From assembly GCF_002934265.1 (NCBI RefSeq), contig NZ_PTIX01000013.1, positions 62,001 through 126,000 on the forward strand: 64,000 nt of DNA. Reading direction: 5' to 3'. The notes below the pieces were generated by a model. It was not told the DNA's origin. It searched no databases and saw only the letters and a program-made list of their open reading frames with translations. A program made the position numbers and the translations under genes. Position 1 is the first letter of the stretch, and the number at the start of each line of letters is the position of its first letter. Positions 1-8,174 of this stretch are shown here, piece after piece. This DNA comes from Actinokineospora auranticolor (GTDB lineage: Bacteria; Actinomycetota; Actinomycetes; Mycobacteriales; Pseudonocardiaceae).

Positions 1-2
1 CG

Positions 3-392
3 GCCGGTCGGTACGCGGTCGCGGGCGGGATCCTCGTGGCGCTCGGGATCGGGCACGCGGCGCTGGTGCCGGTCCTGGCGTGGCCCAGCGTGCGCGGGTG
101 GGTGCGGGACGGGCTGTGGTCGGTGGTGCCGTTCCCGGGCGGGGGCGGGGGCGGGGCGGAGACGGCGACCTTCTGGTCCGGACCGGGCGGGTTCGCGGTG
201 CCGCTGGTCTTGCTCGGCGGACTGATCTGGCACCTGGGGCGGATCGGCGCGCGGGTGCCCGCGGTGGTCGGGTGGGTGTTGACCGGGTGGGGTCTGGTCG
301 CGGGGATTCTGCTGGGACCGTCACCGTTCTTCGTCATCTCGGTGGCGGGTTTCCTGGTGACCCCCAAAGGTGGGCGGCCGCGTTCCCGGTGA
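3..392 (+). CDS. Small integral membrane protein (5' end outside window)
   Basis: The open frame enters from the left edge, so the true start is not visible. The visible part has about four hydrophobic segments: one at the N-terminus ending in a GIGHAALVP motif, a glycine-rich loop, then three helices (FAVPLVLLGGLIWHLG, VGWVLTGWGLVAGILL and PFFVISVAGFLV). The GH motif in the first helix and the W-H-L-G-R motif in the second resemble small actinobacterial membrane proteins of the DUF6463 type. That assignment is from memory of the family pattern and is tentative. No operon partner is visible. Confidence 0.55.
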   Translation, partial: AGRYAVAGGILVALGIGHAALVPVLAWPSVRGWVRDGLWSVVPFPGGGGGGAETATFWSGPGGFAVPLVLLGGLIWHLGRIGARVPAVVGWVLTGWGLVAGILLGPSPFFVISVAGFLVTPKGGRPRSR

Positions 393-827
393 TCCCCAAA
401 GGTCCGTGGTGCCGAGAATTGGGGCGTCGCCAGCGAAAATCGATGTGGCCGGTCGACCTCCCGATGACGGCGGTCGGGTGTTTGCGGGTGTGCCGATTCC
501 GGTGCTCGACCGGTGTGGTCGGTCAATGATGTGACCTATCGGCGGCGCTGGGGTTCCGGCTCGACGTAACGGCTGGTCCGGGGCCGATGATGGGACGGCG
601 AACTCTCACGATCGGGGCGCCGCAGCAGGCTTTCGTCACTTTGGGTGCCAGTCGATACACCCAACGCCAGGCGCCATTACTCTTCCGCGTGGTTGCGCTC
701 CGTCATATGGGTGACCGATGATGGGTGGCTCGTCCTGTGATCATTTTGTTGGGCGGGTCGGAATTCCGTTCGCCGCGCGTTCCCTTAGGCTGTGCCCCCC
801 ACCGGCAAGACTTGACATGGGGAACCA
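393..827. other. Intergenic region, no gene recognised
   Basis: There are 435 bases between the partial membrane protein and the acyltransferase gene. No frame has convincing codon use. The region presumably holds the acyltransferase promoter; a TTGACA-like hexamer occurs near 810, but it is too close to the start codon at 828 to be a normal -35 element. Confidence 0.4.
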
Positions 828-2942
828 ATGGGAGCGGAGACACACCAGGGCCCGGAAGCCGCGGTCAGGTCCGCTGCGGTGGGTGTACCGAGGGAACGCG
901 GTTTTCGGACCGACATCCAGGCGCTGCGGGCGGTCGCGGTCATGGTGGTGGTCGTCAACCACCTGCGGCCCTCTGCGTTGACCGGTGGGTACGTCGGCGT
1001 CGACGTGTTCTTCGTGATCTCCGGGTTCCTGATCACCTCCCACCTCGACCGGGAGATCCTGCGCACCGGGCGGGTTCGGCTGGGGCGCTTCTACGCCCGG
1101 CGCGTGCGTCGACTGCTGCCCGCCGCGCTCCTGGTGCTCGTGGTCAGCCTCATCGCGGCGTACTTCCTCCTGCCCTACCTGCGGTGGAAGACCAACGCGC
1201 ACGAGGCGCTGGCCAGCGCCCTGTACGTGGAGAACTGGCTGCTGGCGGTCAACTCGGTCGACTACTCCGCGTTCACCGCCGTGGCCAGCCTGGCGCAGCA
1301 CTACTGGTCGCTGTCGGTCGAGGAGCAGTTCTACCTGTGCTGGCCGCTGCTGCTCCTGCTGCTGTTCAAGGTCCGGCGGCGCCGGGCCCAGGTCGTCGGG
1401 ATCACCGCGATCGGGTTGGCGTCGCTGGCCTTCTGCGTGTTCTTCACGGAGGTGTCGAAGAGCCAGGCGTACTTCGTCACGCCGACCCGGGTGTGGGAGT
1501 TCGCCCTCGGCGCGCTCATCGCGCTCGGCGGCACCCGGCTCGTCCTCCCCCGGGTCACGGCGGGCCTCGCCGCGTTCGCCGGACTGGCGATGATCTGCGG
1601 GGCGGCGGCGCTGTTCGACCACTCGACGCCGTTCCCCGGGTACGCGGCCCTGCTGCCGACCGTCGGGACGGGGCTGGTGATCCTCGCGGGCAACGGCGGC
1701 GAACGCCAGTGGCACACCGCGTTGAGCGCGTCCGCGCCGGTCCAGTTCCTCGGCGGCATCAGCTACTCGCTGTACCTGTGGCACTGGCCGCTCGTCGTCC
1801 TCGCGCCCTTCGCCCTGGCGGACACGCTGGACAAGGGCGCGCTGCGCGGCTTCCACCAGGTGGGGATCCTGGTGGTCGCGATCGTGCTGGCCTGGCTGTC
1901 CAAGGTCCTCGTCGAGGACCGGGGCATCGCGCTGGGCGCGAAACTGCGGACGGGGGCCAACTTCGCCGCCATGGTCGCCGGGATGGCCGCGGTCGCCCTG
2001 GTGGCTGGCCTGCTGGTGTGGACGTACGACCGGCACGTCACGCAGGCGTCCGAGGAGCGGCGGGTGGAGCCGACGCACTGCGCGGGCGCGGCGGCGATGG
2101 CGGCGGGGTGCGAGAACCCGTACGGCCCGGCCCGGCTGCCGATCGGTGTGGACGACGCCCCGTGGCGCGCGGGGCTGGGTGTCTGCGACTACAAGAGGAT
2201 CCTCCCGACCGACGGGGAGACCGCGACCACCGCCGTGTGCGACTTCAGCGGCCCCACACCGGATCCGACCGTCGTGTGGCTGGTCGGCGACTCGCACGCC
2301 GAGCAGTGGCTGGGCGCCCTGCTGCCCATCGCCCGCGCGCAGAAGTGGAAGCTCATGCTGGGGCGGTTGGGCGGCTGCCCGTTCGCCAAGATCCCGTACG
2401 TCGGCTTCGAGGGCGGCGACGACCGTCGGTTCGCCGAGGGCTGCATGCAGTGGGTCGACGACATCAACGGGCTGATCCGCGCGGACCGGCCCGAGCGGGT
2501 GTTCGTGTCGTTCTACGCCCGCAGGCAACTGGCCCACGACAAGCGGAACCTCTCCCAGGTGGACTACTACCGCGAGGGCACGGCCCCCTTCTGGCGCGAG
2601 TGGACCGGCTTCGGCGCGAAGGTCCACGTGCTGGCGGACCCCCCGCTCAACGGCGCGGTCCGCGCGCCGGACTGCGTCGCCCTCAACCCGCGCGACCCGC
2701 TCACCTGCGCGGTCGACCGCGCCGACGCCCAACCCGCCGACCCCCTCACCGAGGTAGCCCGAACAACCCCCGACCCGGACGTCTCGCTCATCGACACGAC
2801 CGACAGCTTCTGCGACCCCACCAAGTGCTACGCGGTCATCGGCGGCGTCCCCGTGTACTACGACGCGAACCACATCAGCCTGCCGTTCGGGCGGTCGCTC
2901 AGCCCGGTGGTCGCGGCGAGACTGGGCCTCTCGACCGACTAG
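828..2942 (+). CDS. Acyltransferase-3 / SGNH two-domain O-acetyltransferase (OafA/YrhL type)
   Basis: The protein (704 aa) has an N-terminal membrane acyltransferase-3 domain (about residues 20-400). It begins with the family motif DIQALRAVAVMVVVVNH, followed by GGYVGVDVFFVISGFL. About ten hydrophobic helices and the FYARRVRRLLPAA motif follow. The C-terminal part (about 440-700) is a periplasmic SGNH domain with VGDSHAEQW near residue 486 and the catalytic DANH dyad near residue 678. In this family the membrane domain moves acetyl groups across the membrane and the SGNH domain puts them on a cell-surface glycan. The substrate cannot be told from the sequence. The ATG at 828 gives the expected N-terminus directly before the first motif. 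Confidence 0.9.
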   Translation: MGAETHQGPEAAVRSAAVGVPRERGFRTDIQALRAVAVMVVVVNHLRPSALTGGYVGVDVFFVISGFLITSHLDREILRTGRVRLGRFYARRVRRLLPAALLVLVVSLIAAYFLLPYLRWKTNAHEALASALYVENWLLAVNSVDYSAFTAVASLAQHYWSLSVEEQFYLCWPLLLLLLFKVRRRRAQVVGITAIGLASLAFCVFFTEVSKSQAYFVTPTRVWEFALGALIALGGTRLVLPRVTAGLAAFAGLAMICGAAALFDHSTPFPGYAALLPTVGTGLVILAGNGGERQWHTALSASAPVQFLGGISYSLYLWHWPLVVLAPFALADTLDKGALRGFHQVGILVVAIVLAWLSKVLVEDRGIALGAKLRTGANFAAMVAGMAAVALVAGLLVWTYDRHVTQASEERRVEPTHCAGAAAMAAGCENPYGPARLPIGVDDAPWRAGLGVCDYKRILPTDGETATTAVCDFSGPTPDPTVVWLVGDSHAEQWLGALLPIARAQKWKLMLGRLGGCPFAKIPYVGFEGGDDRRFAEGCMQWVDDINGLIRADRPERVFVSFYARRQLAHDKRNLSQVDYYREGTAPFWREWTGFGAKVHVLADPPLNGAVRAPDCVALNPRDPLTCAVDRADAQPADPLTEVARTTPDPDVSLIDTTDSFCDPTKCYAVIGGVPVYYDANHISLPFGRSLSPVVAARLGLSTD

Positions 2943-3012
2943 CGCGTCGAGCTCGCACTCCCCCGCGTCCTGGACCACCGCCCGCGGGGTTCGCTGGGAG
3001 TGGGGCTCGGGC

Positions 3013-5097
3013 TCAGTCGTCGGGTTCGCGGGGTGGTGGCTCGTCGGGTGGCTGGTTCGTGATGGTGATGGACGCGATGGGGTGGCGGGCCACCAGTTCG
3101 GCGGCGATCGCCAGCCAGCGTTCGTTGTGCATGGCTTTGGCGACCGTTTCGAGTTGGCGGGTGGTGTCGGCCAGTTCCGGCCAGTGTCGGCGGCGGGCGT
3201 GGAACTCGCCGAGGTGGTGCAGGACCCAGGCTTGGCGGTTCAGGTCGCCCAGGGTTCGACCCAGCTCCAGCGAGCGGCGCAGCGCCGCCTCCGCTTCCGC
3301 CCAGCGTTCCACGTCGGCGAGGGCGTCGGCCAGGTAGACCAGGATCCAGCCGATCTCGCGGTCGCCGTGGTCGGCGCGGTCGTGGTCGAGGGCGCCTTGG
3401 AGCAGGGCCACCGCCTCGGTGGGGCGGCCCGCCGCGCGGTAGGCGTTGCCGAGGTGGGTCGAGGCCCAGGCCTCACCCGTCCCGTCCGCGCGGGATGTGG
3501 TGGCGGCCAACGCTTCCGAGATTCTGGTGATCGCCTCGTCCGGGTGGCCCATGCGGGTCAGGGCGATGCCGTAGTGGGTGAGGGTCCAGCACCGTTCGAC
3601 GTCACTGCCGGGCAGGGCCAGGGCGCGTTCGTACAGGGCCGGGGTCTCCGCCGTCCGGCCGTCCTCGACCAGCACCATACCGAGGTATACCAGCGCGAAG
3701 CGCTCGTCATCGGGTTCGCCCGCTCCGCGTGCCGCGTCCGCCGCGCGGCCGAGCACGTGGGCGGCCTCCCGCAGGAGACCCCGGTAGCGGAGGAAGTCCT
3801 GCACCGCCATGGCGAGTCGGAACGCGGGAGTCCAGGCCTGGAGCCGGAAGGCCGATTCCAGGGCTTCCAGGACGTTCGCCGACTCGACGTCGAACCACCT
3901 CAGTCCCGCGGCGGTGGGGCACTCCTCGTTCAGCGCGTTGTCGCGGTGTTCTTGCGCGCGGGCCCGGCACCACTCGACGTGCCGGAGCGCTACCTCGTCC
4001 CATACCTCCGGGGGCTCGGACCGCTCGGCCTCCTCGCGCGCGTAGAGGCGGAGCAGGTCGTGGAACCGCAGTCGGTCGGGTGTCGTCCACTCCAGCAGTT
4101 GCTGTTCGGCCAGTTCCCGCACGGCCTCGGTCAACTCGGGGCCCGCCATGCCGAGCGCGGCCGCCGCCGCGTCCTCGGCGAAGTCGGCTCCCGGGATCAG
4201 GCTCAGCAGGCGGAAGCAGCGCTTCAGCGGTTCCGGCAGCGGGCCGTGGCTCACGGCTATGCTCGCTCTCACGCTCAGGTCACCCGCGCGCAGGACAGCG
4301 AGTCGTCTGCTCGCGTCGGCGAGGTCGCGGCGGACCGCGGTGGTCGATCCGAGCCTAAGCTTCACGCCGACGATCCGCAGGGCGAGCGGGAGGTGGCCGC
4401 ACAGCCCGGCGAGGTCGTCGAGGGCGTCGGCGGTTCTGCTGGTGCGCCGCAACAGTTCCGTGGCGGAGGCCGGGTCGAACTCCTTGAGTTCCACGAACTC
4501 CGTGCCCGCGAGGCCCTGCATCGGTTGCCTGCTGGTGACCAGCACGCGTGCTGTGCCGGTTCCGGGCAGCAGTGGGCGGACCTGCCGCTCGGAATGCGCG
4601 TTGTCCAGGACTACGAGCGCCGGTTTGTCCCAGAGTGCCGCTCGGTACAGGTCTTCCCGCGCGCCGAGGTCGGACGGGATGTCGCGGGCCGAGACACCGA
4701 GCACCAGCAGGAACCGGCCTAGTACGGCCGCGGGGTCGACCGGGTGCGCGTCGGCGCCGCGGAGGTCGACGTAGAGCTGGGCGTACGGGAACCGCTCGCG
4801 CACCAGGTGCCCGATGCGCACGGCGAGGGTCGACTTCCCCGTTCCGCCGGTCCCCCACACGCAGACGACGTTGCTTCCGTTGTCCAGCAAGGCGGTCAAC
4901 TCGGCGACTTCGCGCGTGCGGTCGGTGAAGTCGGGGATGTCGGAGCGCAGCTGGGAGCGGCTCGCCCGGACGTAGCCGTCCATGGCGTGGATGTGCACGT
5001 CGCCGTAGATGTCCCGGGCCTGGAAGACGACGTCGGCGGTACCGACGAAGCTGTTGGCCAAGCGCCCTGGTTCCTCGGCTCCCGGCTCGACGCTCAT
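3013..5097 (-). CDS. STAND-class NTPase with NB-ARC and TPR domains
   Basis: The protein (694 aa) starts with a short actinobacterial STAND leader (FQARDIYGDVHIHA, about residues 25-38). An NB-ARC ATPase follows, with Walker A WGTGGTGKST (81-90), Walker B LVVLDNA (about 161-167), a sensor-like RVLVTSR and a GHLPLAL motif (about 234-240). A winged-helix-like segment comes next, and the C-terminal half (about 380-680) is built of tetratricopeptide repeats. Such proteins are nucleotide-dependent switches. This one lacks a SARP DNA-binding domain and any obvious effector domain, so it may signal through a partner. Its ATG overlaps the stop codon of a possible 64-aa frame upstream (ATGA). Confidence 0.85.
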   Translation of the reverse strand: MSVEPGAEEPGRLANSFVGTADVVFQARDIYGDVHIHAMDGYVRASRSQLRSDIPDFTDRTREVAELTALLDNGSNVVCVWGTGGTGKSTLAVRIGHLVRERFPYAQLYVDLRGADAHPVDPAAVLGRFLLVLGVSARDIPSDLGAREDLYRAALWDKPALVVLDNAHSERQVRPLLPGTGTARVLVTSRQPMQGLAGTEFVELKEFDPASATELLRRTSRTADALDDLAGLCGHLPLALRIVGVKLRLGSTTAVRRDLADASRRLAVLRAGDLSVRASIAVSHGPLPEPLKRCFRLLSLIPGADFAEDAAAAALGMAGPELTEAVRELAEQQLLEWTTPDRLRFHDLLRLYAREEAERSEPPEVWDEVALRHVEWCRARAQEHRDNALNEECPTAAGLRWFDVESANVLEALESAFRLQAWTPAFRLAMAVQDFLRYRGLLREAAHVLGRAADAARGAGEPDDERFALVYLGMVLVEDGRTAETPALYERALALPGSDVERCWTLTHYGIALTRMGHPDEAITRISEALAATTSRADGTGEAWASTHLGNAYRAAGRPTEAVALLQGALDHDRADHGDREIGWILVYLADALADVERWAEAEAALRRSLELGRTLGDLNRQAWVLHHLGEFHARRRHWPELADTTRQLETVAKAMHNERWLAIAAELVARHPIASITITNQPPDEPPPREPDD

Positions 5098-5288
5098 GCC
5101 TGGTGATCGCCCCGGCGGCTGATCGCGCTACACCCGTCCGTCGGGTAGGTGGTTTCGCGGTCGAGCCCGGTGTAGGCGGCGATGGTGAGGGCGGCGAGGG
5201 CCCGGACGAGGGCTTGGAGGGTCCAGAGGAGGTGCGGGACAGAAGGTGGACAACCCGGTCGGAACCTTTCCGACACCGGTGTGCCCAT
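5094..5288 (-). CDS. Possible small hydrophobic protein upstream of the STAND gene
   Basis: This is a 64-codon frame with an ATG start. Its TGA overlaps the ATG of the downstream STAND gene by four bases, a typical sign of translational coupling. It encodes one hydrophobic stretch (LLWTLQALVRALAALTIAA) and a polar tail. The ribosome-binding site is weak and the codon pattern is not decisive. It could be a leader peptide, a small partner of the STAND protein, or chance. Confidence 0.35.
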   Translation of the reverse strand: MGTPVSERFRPGCPPSVPHLLWTLQALVRALAALTIAAYTGLDRETTYPTDGCSAISRRGDHQA

Positions 5289-5332
5289 TGCTAGACTTCT
5301 TCGGCACTTGAGCCTAACTCCGGGGCGTGCCC

Positions 5333-5986
5333 ATGGCGCTGTACAGCGAGTTGTCCGGGGCGATCGAGCGCGGTGAGGCCGAGCGGGTTGTCGGCTGGGC
5401 GCGTTCGGCGCTGGGTGGGGTCATCGCGGGTGATCTGGCGGTCGACGCGGTTCGGCACCCACTGGGGTTTCTGTGCTTGCCCGTCTACCGGCACGGGGAC
5501 GCGGGGGTGTGCGTGCACCTCTGGCAGCCGGGGCGGGGGCACGAGCGGCCCACGACCTCCCCGACCCACTGCCACAGCTGGGAGTTGTCCAGCTGGGTGC
5601 TGGTCGGCGGCTTGCGCAACCAGACCCTGGTCCTCGACGACGCCGGGCCCGTCACGCACCGGGTGTTCCGGGTGCTCAGCGGCCGCGACGGCGACTCGAT
5701 CGAGGCCACGGACCGGTTGGTGCGGGCCGAAGTCGTCACGGACACGACGCACCGGGCGGGTGAGCGGTACTCGTTGGCCGCCGGGGTGTTCCACGAGACC
5801 GTGGTCCCCGACTCCGCGAGCCTGGTGGCCACGGTGGCCCTCGGCCGGACCGCGCCCGGTGCCGCCGACCTCTCCCTCGGCGGGCTGCGGACCACCAGCC
5901 ACCGGGTGCGCAGGCAGCTCTGCGGGCGCGCGGAGACCGTTTCGGCCGCCACCGCCGTGGTCACCTCGCTGGCGCACCGGGTGTGA
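5333..5986 (+). CDS. Cupin-like hypothetical protein
   Basis: The protein is about 217 aa. Its central part (about residues 50-170) has a cupin-like pattern: a histidine pair in TSPTHCHSWELSSWVL, followed by beta-strand-rich segments and a second histidine in AGVFHETVV. This suggests a metal-binding RmlC-like fold, as in small dioxygenase-like proteins, but no substrate can be named. A GTG at 5327 lies in the same frame; the ATG at 5333 is preferred. The gene converges on the permease gene that begins one base beyond its stop. Confidence 0.6.
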   Translation: MALYSELSGAIERGEAERVVGWARSALGGVIAGDLAVDAVRHPLGFLCLPVYRHGDAGVCVHLWQPGRGHERPTTSPTHCHSWELSSWVLVGGLRNQTLVLDDAGPVTHRVFRVLSGRDGDSIEATDRLVRAEVVTDTTHRAGERYSLAAGVFHETVVPDSASLVATVALGRTAPGAADLSLGGLRTTSHRVRRQLCGRAETVSAATAVVTSLAHRV

Positions 5987-7174
5987 CTAGGTCACCAGGA
6001 GGGTGGCGACGGTCGCGGCCAGGGCGACGACGGCGAGGCACGCGCTCGTCCACACGAACCGGCCCATGGGGACCCGCACGCCCGCGGCGGTGCAGCGCTC
6101 GTACCACAGCAGCGTCGCGAGCGAGGCCCACGGCGTGATGATCGGCCCCACGTTGGTGCCGACCAGCAGGGCCAGCAGCTGGTTGTGGTTGTCCACCGGC
6201 ACAACCGATTCCCCGGCGACGTACGCGGGCAGGTTGTTCACCAGGTTCGACAGCGCCGCCCCCGTCCCGGCGGCCCTCGCCGCGCCCTCCGCGCCGTCGG
6301 ACGACCCGATGAGCGAGTGCACGATGTCGGACAGGCCGTGCCGGTTGACGGTCTCCACCACCAGGAACAGCCCGATCACGAACACCAGCAGCCGCCACGG
6401 CAGCAGGGCAGGCCGCAGCGCGGAGCGGCGGCGCGCGGCGAACGCGACCACCAGGATGCCCGCCGCCACCGACGACGCGATCCCGATCGGCACGCCGACC
6501 AGGATCCCGGCCACGAACAGCAGCACCGCGGCCCCGGCCACCCGGAACAGCACCGGGTCGGCGGGCACGTGCCGCGCGGGCACCCGGTAGCCGGGTTCGG
6601 CGCGCCGCCAGTAGCAGATCCAGAGGAACGCGGCCGTCACGACGATCGACGCCAGCTGCGGCAACCACATGCGGGCCGCGAACTCGGCGGGCGCGAGCGC
6701 GACCCGGTTGGCGGCCAGCAGGTTGGTCAGGTTCGACACCGGCAGCAGCAGGCTCGCCGTGTTCGCCAGCCACACCGTCGTCATGGCCAGCGGCAGCGGC
6801 GCCACCGCCAGCTTCCCGGCCAGCGCCAGCAGCACCGGGGTCAGCAGCACCGCCGTGGTGTCCAGGTTGAGGCCCATGGTGGTGCCCGCCGCGAGCGCGA
6901 CGCACAGCAGGAACAGCAGCGGGTAGTGGCCCCGGGCGAGGATGGACAACCGGGTCGCGACGACGTCGAACACCTCGGCGGTCGCGGTCAGCTCGGCGAG
7001 GATGATCACGCTGCCGAGGAACAGCAGCAGCGGCACCAACCTGGTGACCGTGGCCGTCGCGTCGTCGTACGGCAGTGCCCCGGTGAGCACGCAGACCACA
7101 CCCACCAGCAGCAACCCCAGTGCGATCCAGTCCAACACGTGGAGTCTGCGCAAACCGTTGGACATGCGCGTCAT
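5987..7174 (-). CDS. SLC13 / ArsB-NhaD superfamily membrane permease
   Basis: The protein (395 aa) has about ten to eleven membrane helices with the two-fold arrangement of the ion transporter superfamily. Diagnostic elements are the re-entrant loop near GTTMGLNLDTTAVLLTPV, the TVWLANTASLLLPVSNLTN segment, and the second-half repeat VGTNVGPIITPWASLATLLWY. Relatives export arsenite or exchange sodium for protons or anions. No ArsR, ArsC or ArsA gene is nearby, so arsenic is not supported by context. The N-terminal M-x-x-M offers two possible starts. Confidence 0.8.
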   Translation of the reverse strand: MTRMSNGLRRLHVLDWIALGLLLVGVVCVLTGALPYDDATATVTRLVPLLLFLGSVIILAELTATAEVFDVVATRLSILARGHYPLLFLLCVALAAGTTMGLNLDTTAVLLTPVLLALAGKLAVAPLPLAMTTVWLANTASLLLPVSNLTNLLAANRVALAPAEFAARMWLPQLASIVVTAAFLWICYWRRAEPGYRVPARHVPADPVLFRVAGAAVLLFVAGILVGVPIGIASSVAAGILVVAFAARRRSALRPALLPWRLLVFVIGLFLVVETVNRHGLSDIVHSLIGSSDGAEGAARAAGTGAALSNLVNNLPAYVAGESVVPVDNHNQLLALLVGTNVGPIITPWASLATLLWYERCTAAGVRVPMGRFVWTSACLAVVALAATVATLLVT

Positions 7175-7347
7175 GCTGCCACACGGTGCGCGGTGTCACC
7201 GGAAAGGGCTATCCCTTTCCACGGATGTACCAATTTGTATCCCGCGTTAACACGAATGTGGCAACACGACCTCCCGGGAAGCGGTGCCCACCGGAGTTCC
7301 GGCCCACTACCCTGACCCGCGTTTCCCCTCCGGCGGAGAGAGAGCCC

Positions 7348-8118
7348 ATGGAGACAGTGGATATCGTCGCGGTCCTGCCCCCCGAGCTCAACCGCGCCGC
7401 CATAGACCTCAGCGGCATGCTGACCGCGCGGATGCGCGAGCAGGGCCACCCGTCGTGGTTCCGGCTCGGCGACCCGCTCGACACCGGTGGTCCGTGCGAG
7501 CCGCACGTGTCGCTGTTCATGCTCGCCGTTGACCGCGCCGAGATCCCCGAGGTGGTGGCCGCCACGCAGTGCCTCGCGGCCGAGCTGCCGCTGCTCGCGG
7601 CCCAAGGCGAGTACTACCGGCACAACCCCGTGGGCGCGCCGGAGCTGTACTTCCGCAAGAGCCGCGAGTGGATCGACCTGCAGCGCGCGGTGGTCGCGCG
7701 CGTGGAGCCGTTGCGGCGCGGCAGGCTCCGGGAGACCGACCCGGCGGGCGAGCGGATCACCGGGTTGATCGCCGACCCCGGGCAGGACCGGGTGCGCCGC
7801 GACCAGCTCACCCGCTACGGCTACGACGAGATCACCGACGTGTGGGACGGCGGCGCGGCCGACCGGTTCAACCCGCACGTCACCCTCGCCTGGCCGATCG
7901 ATCCCGATTTCCGCGTCGATCTCGCCGAACTCCCGCCGGCAGCGGAGTTCGCCGGTGTGTTGCCCGGTTTGGCGGTATACGGGATGAGTCCGCACGGGAC
8001 GTGCACCGCTTTGTTCGGCACCGCCCCTTTCGGTGTTTCCCCGATCGGGGGATCTAGCGGCGGGAATACGACAGGTAGGCTCAACAGCCATTCTTCGCGC
8101 GCGAGCGGCGGAGAATAA
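7348..8118 (+). CDS. 2H phosphoesterase superfamily protein (2'-5' RNA ligase-like)
   Basis: The protein (256 aa) carries the two H-x-[S/T]-h motifs that define 2H phosphoesterases: HVSLF near residue 53 and HVTLAWP near residue 174. The family includes RNA ligase/cyclic phosphodiesterase enzymes that open or form 2',3'-cyclic or 2'-5' phosphodiester bonds. The last 40 residues are glycine- and serine-rich and probably disordered. The ATG at 7348 follows a GGAGAGAGAG ribosome-binding site; the frame stays open upstream but without a good start signal. A hairpin terminator follows the stop codon, so the gene is probably transcribed separately from the giant TIR gene. Confidence 0.75.
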   Translation: METVDIVAVLPPELNRAAIDLSGMLTARMREQGHPSWFRLGDPLDTGGPCEPHVSLFMLAVDRAEIPEVVAATQCLAAELPLLAAQGEYYRHNPVGAPELYFRKSREWIDLQRAVVARVEPLRRGRLRETDPAGERITGLIADPGQDRVRRDQLTRYGYDEITDVWDGGAADRFNPHVTLAWPIDPDFRVDLAELPPAAEFAGVLPGLAVYGMSPHGTCTALFGTAPFGVSPIGGSSGGNTTGRLNSHSSRASGGE

Positions 8119-8121
8119 CCG

Positions 8122-8147
8122 GGCAGGGGCGGCGCGGCACCCCTGCC
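8122..8147 (+). terminator. Hairpin between the 2H gene and the TIR-NACHT gene
   Basis: A perfect 8-bp stem, GGCAGGGG / CCCCTGCC, flanks a 10-base loop four bases after the stop codon at 8118. There is no T-run, as is common in high-GC actinomycetes. Confidence 0.5.
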
Positions 8148-8174
8148 GCTGTCCGCCGACCTGTGGGAGGCCCG

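Noticed and set aside
741..2978. A 745-codon minus-strand frame opposite the acyltransferase gene
   Set aside because: It is compositionally biased and without motifs; the plus strand encodes an unmistakable AT3-SGNH protein.
5987..7174. Arsenite efflux pump (ArsB) as a specific call
   Set aside because: The fold fits the ArsB/NhaD/SLC13 superfamily, but no ars genes or ArsR regulator are adjacent, so only the broad transporter class is supported.
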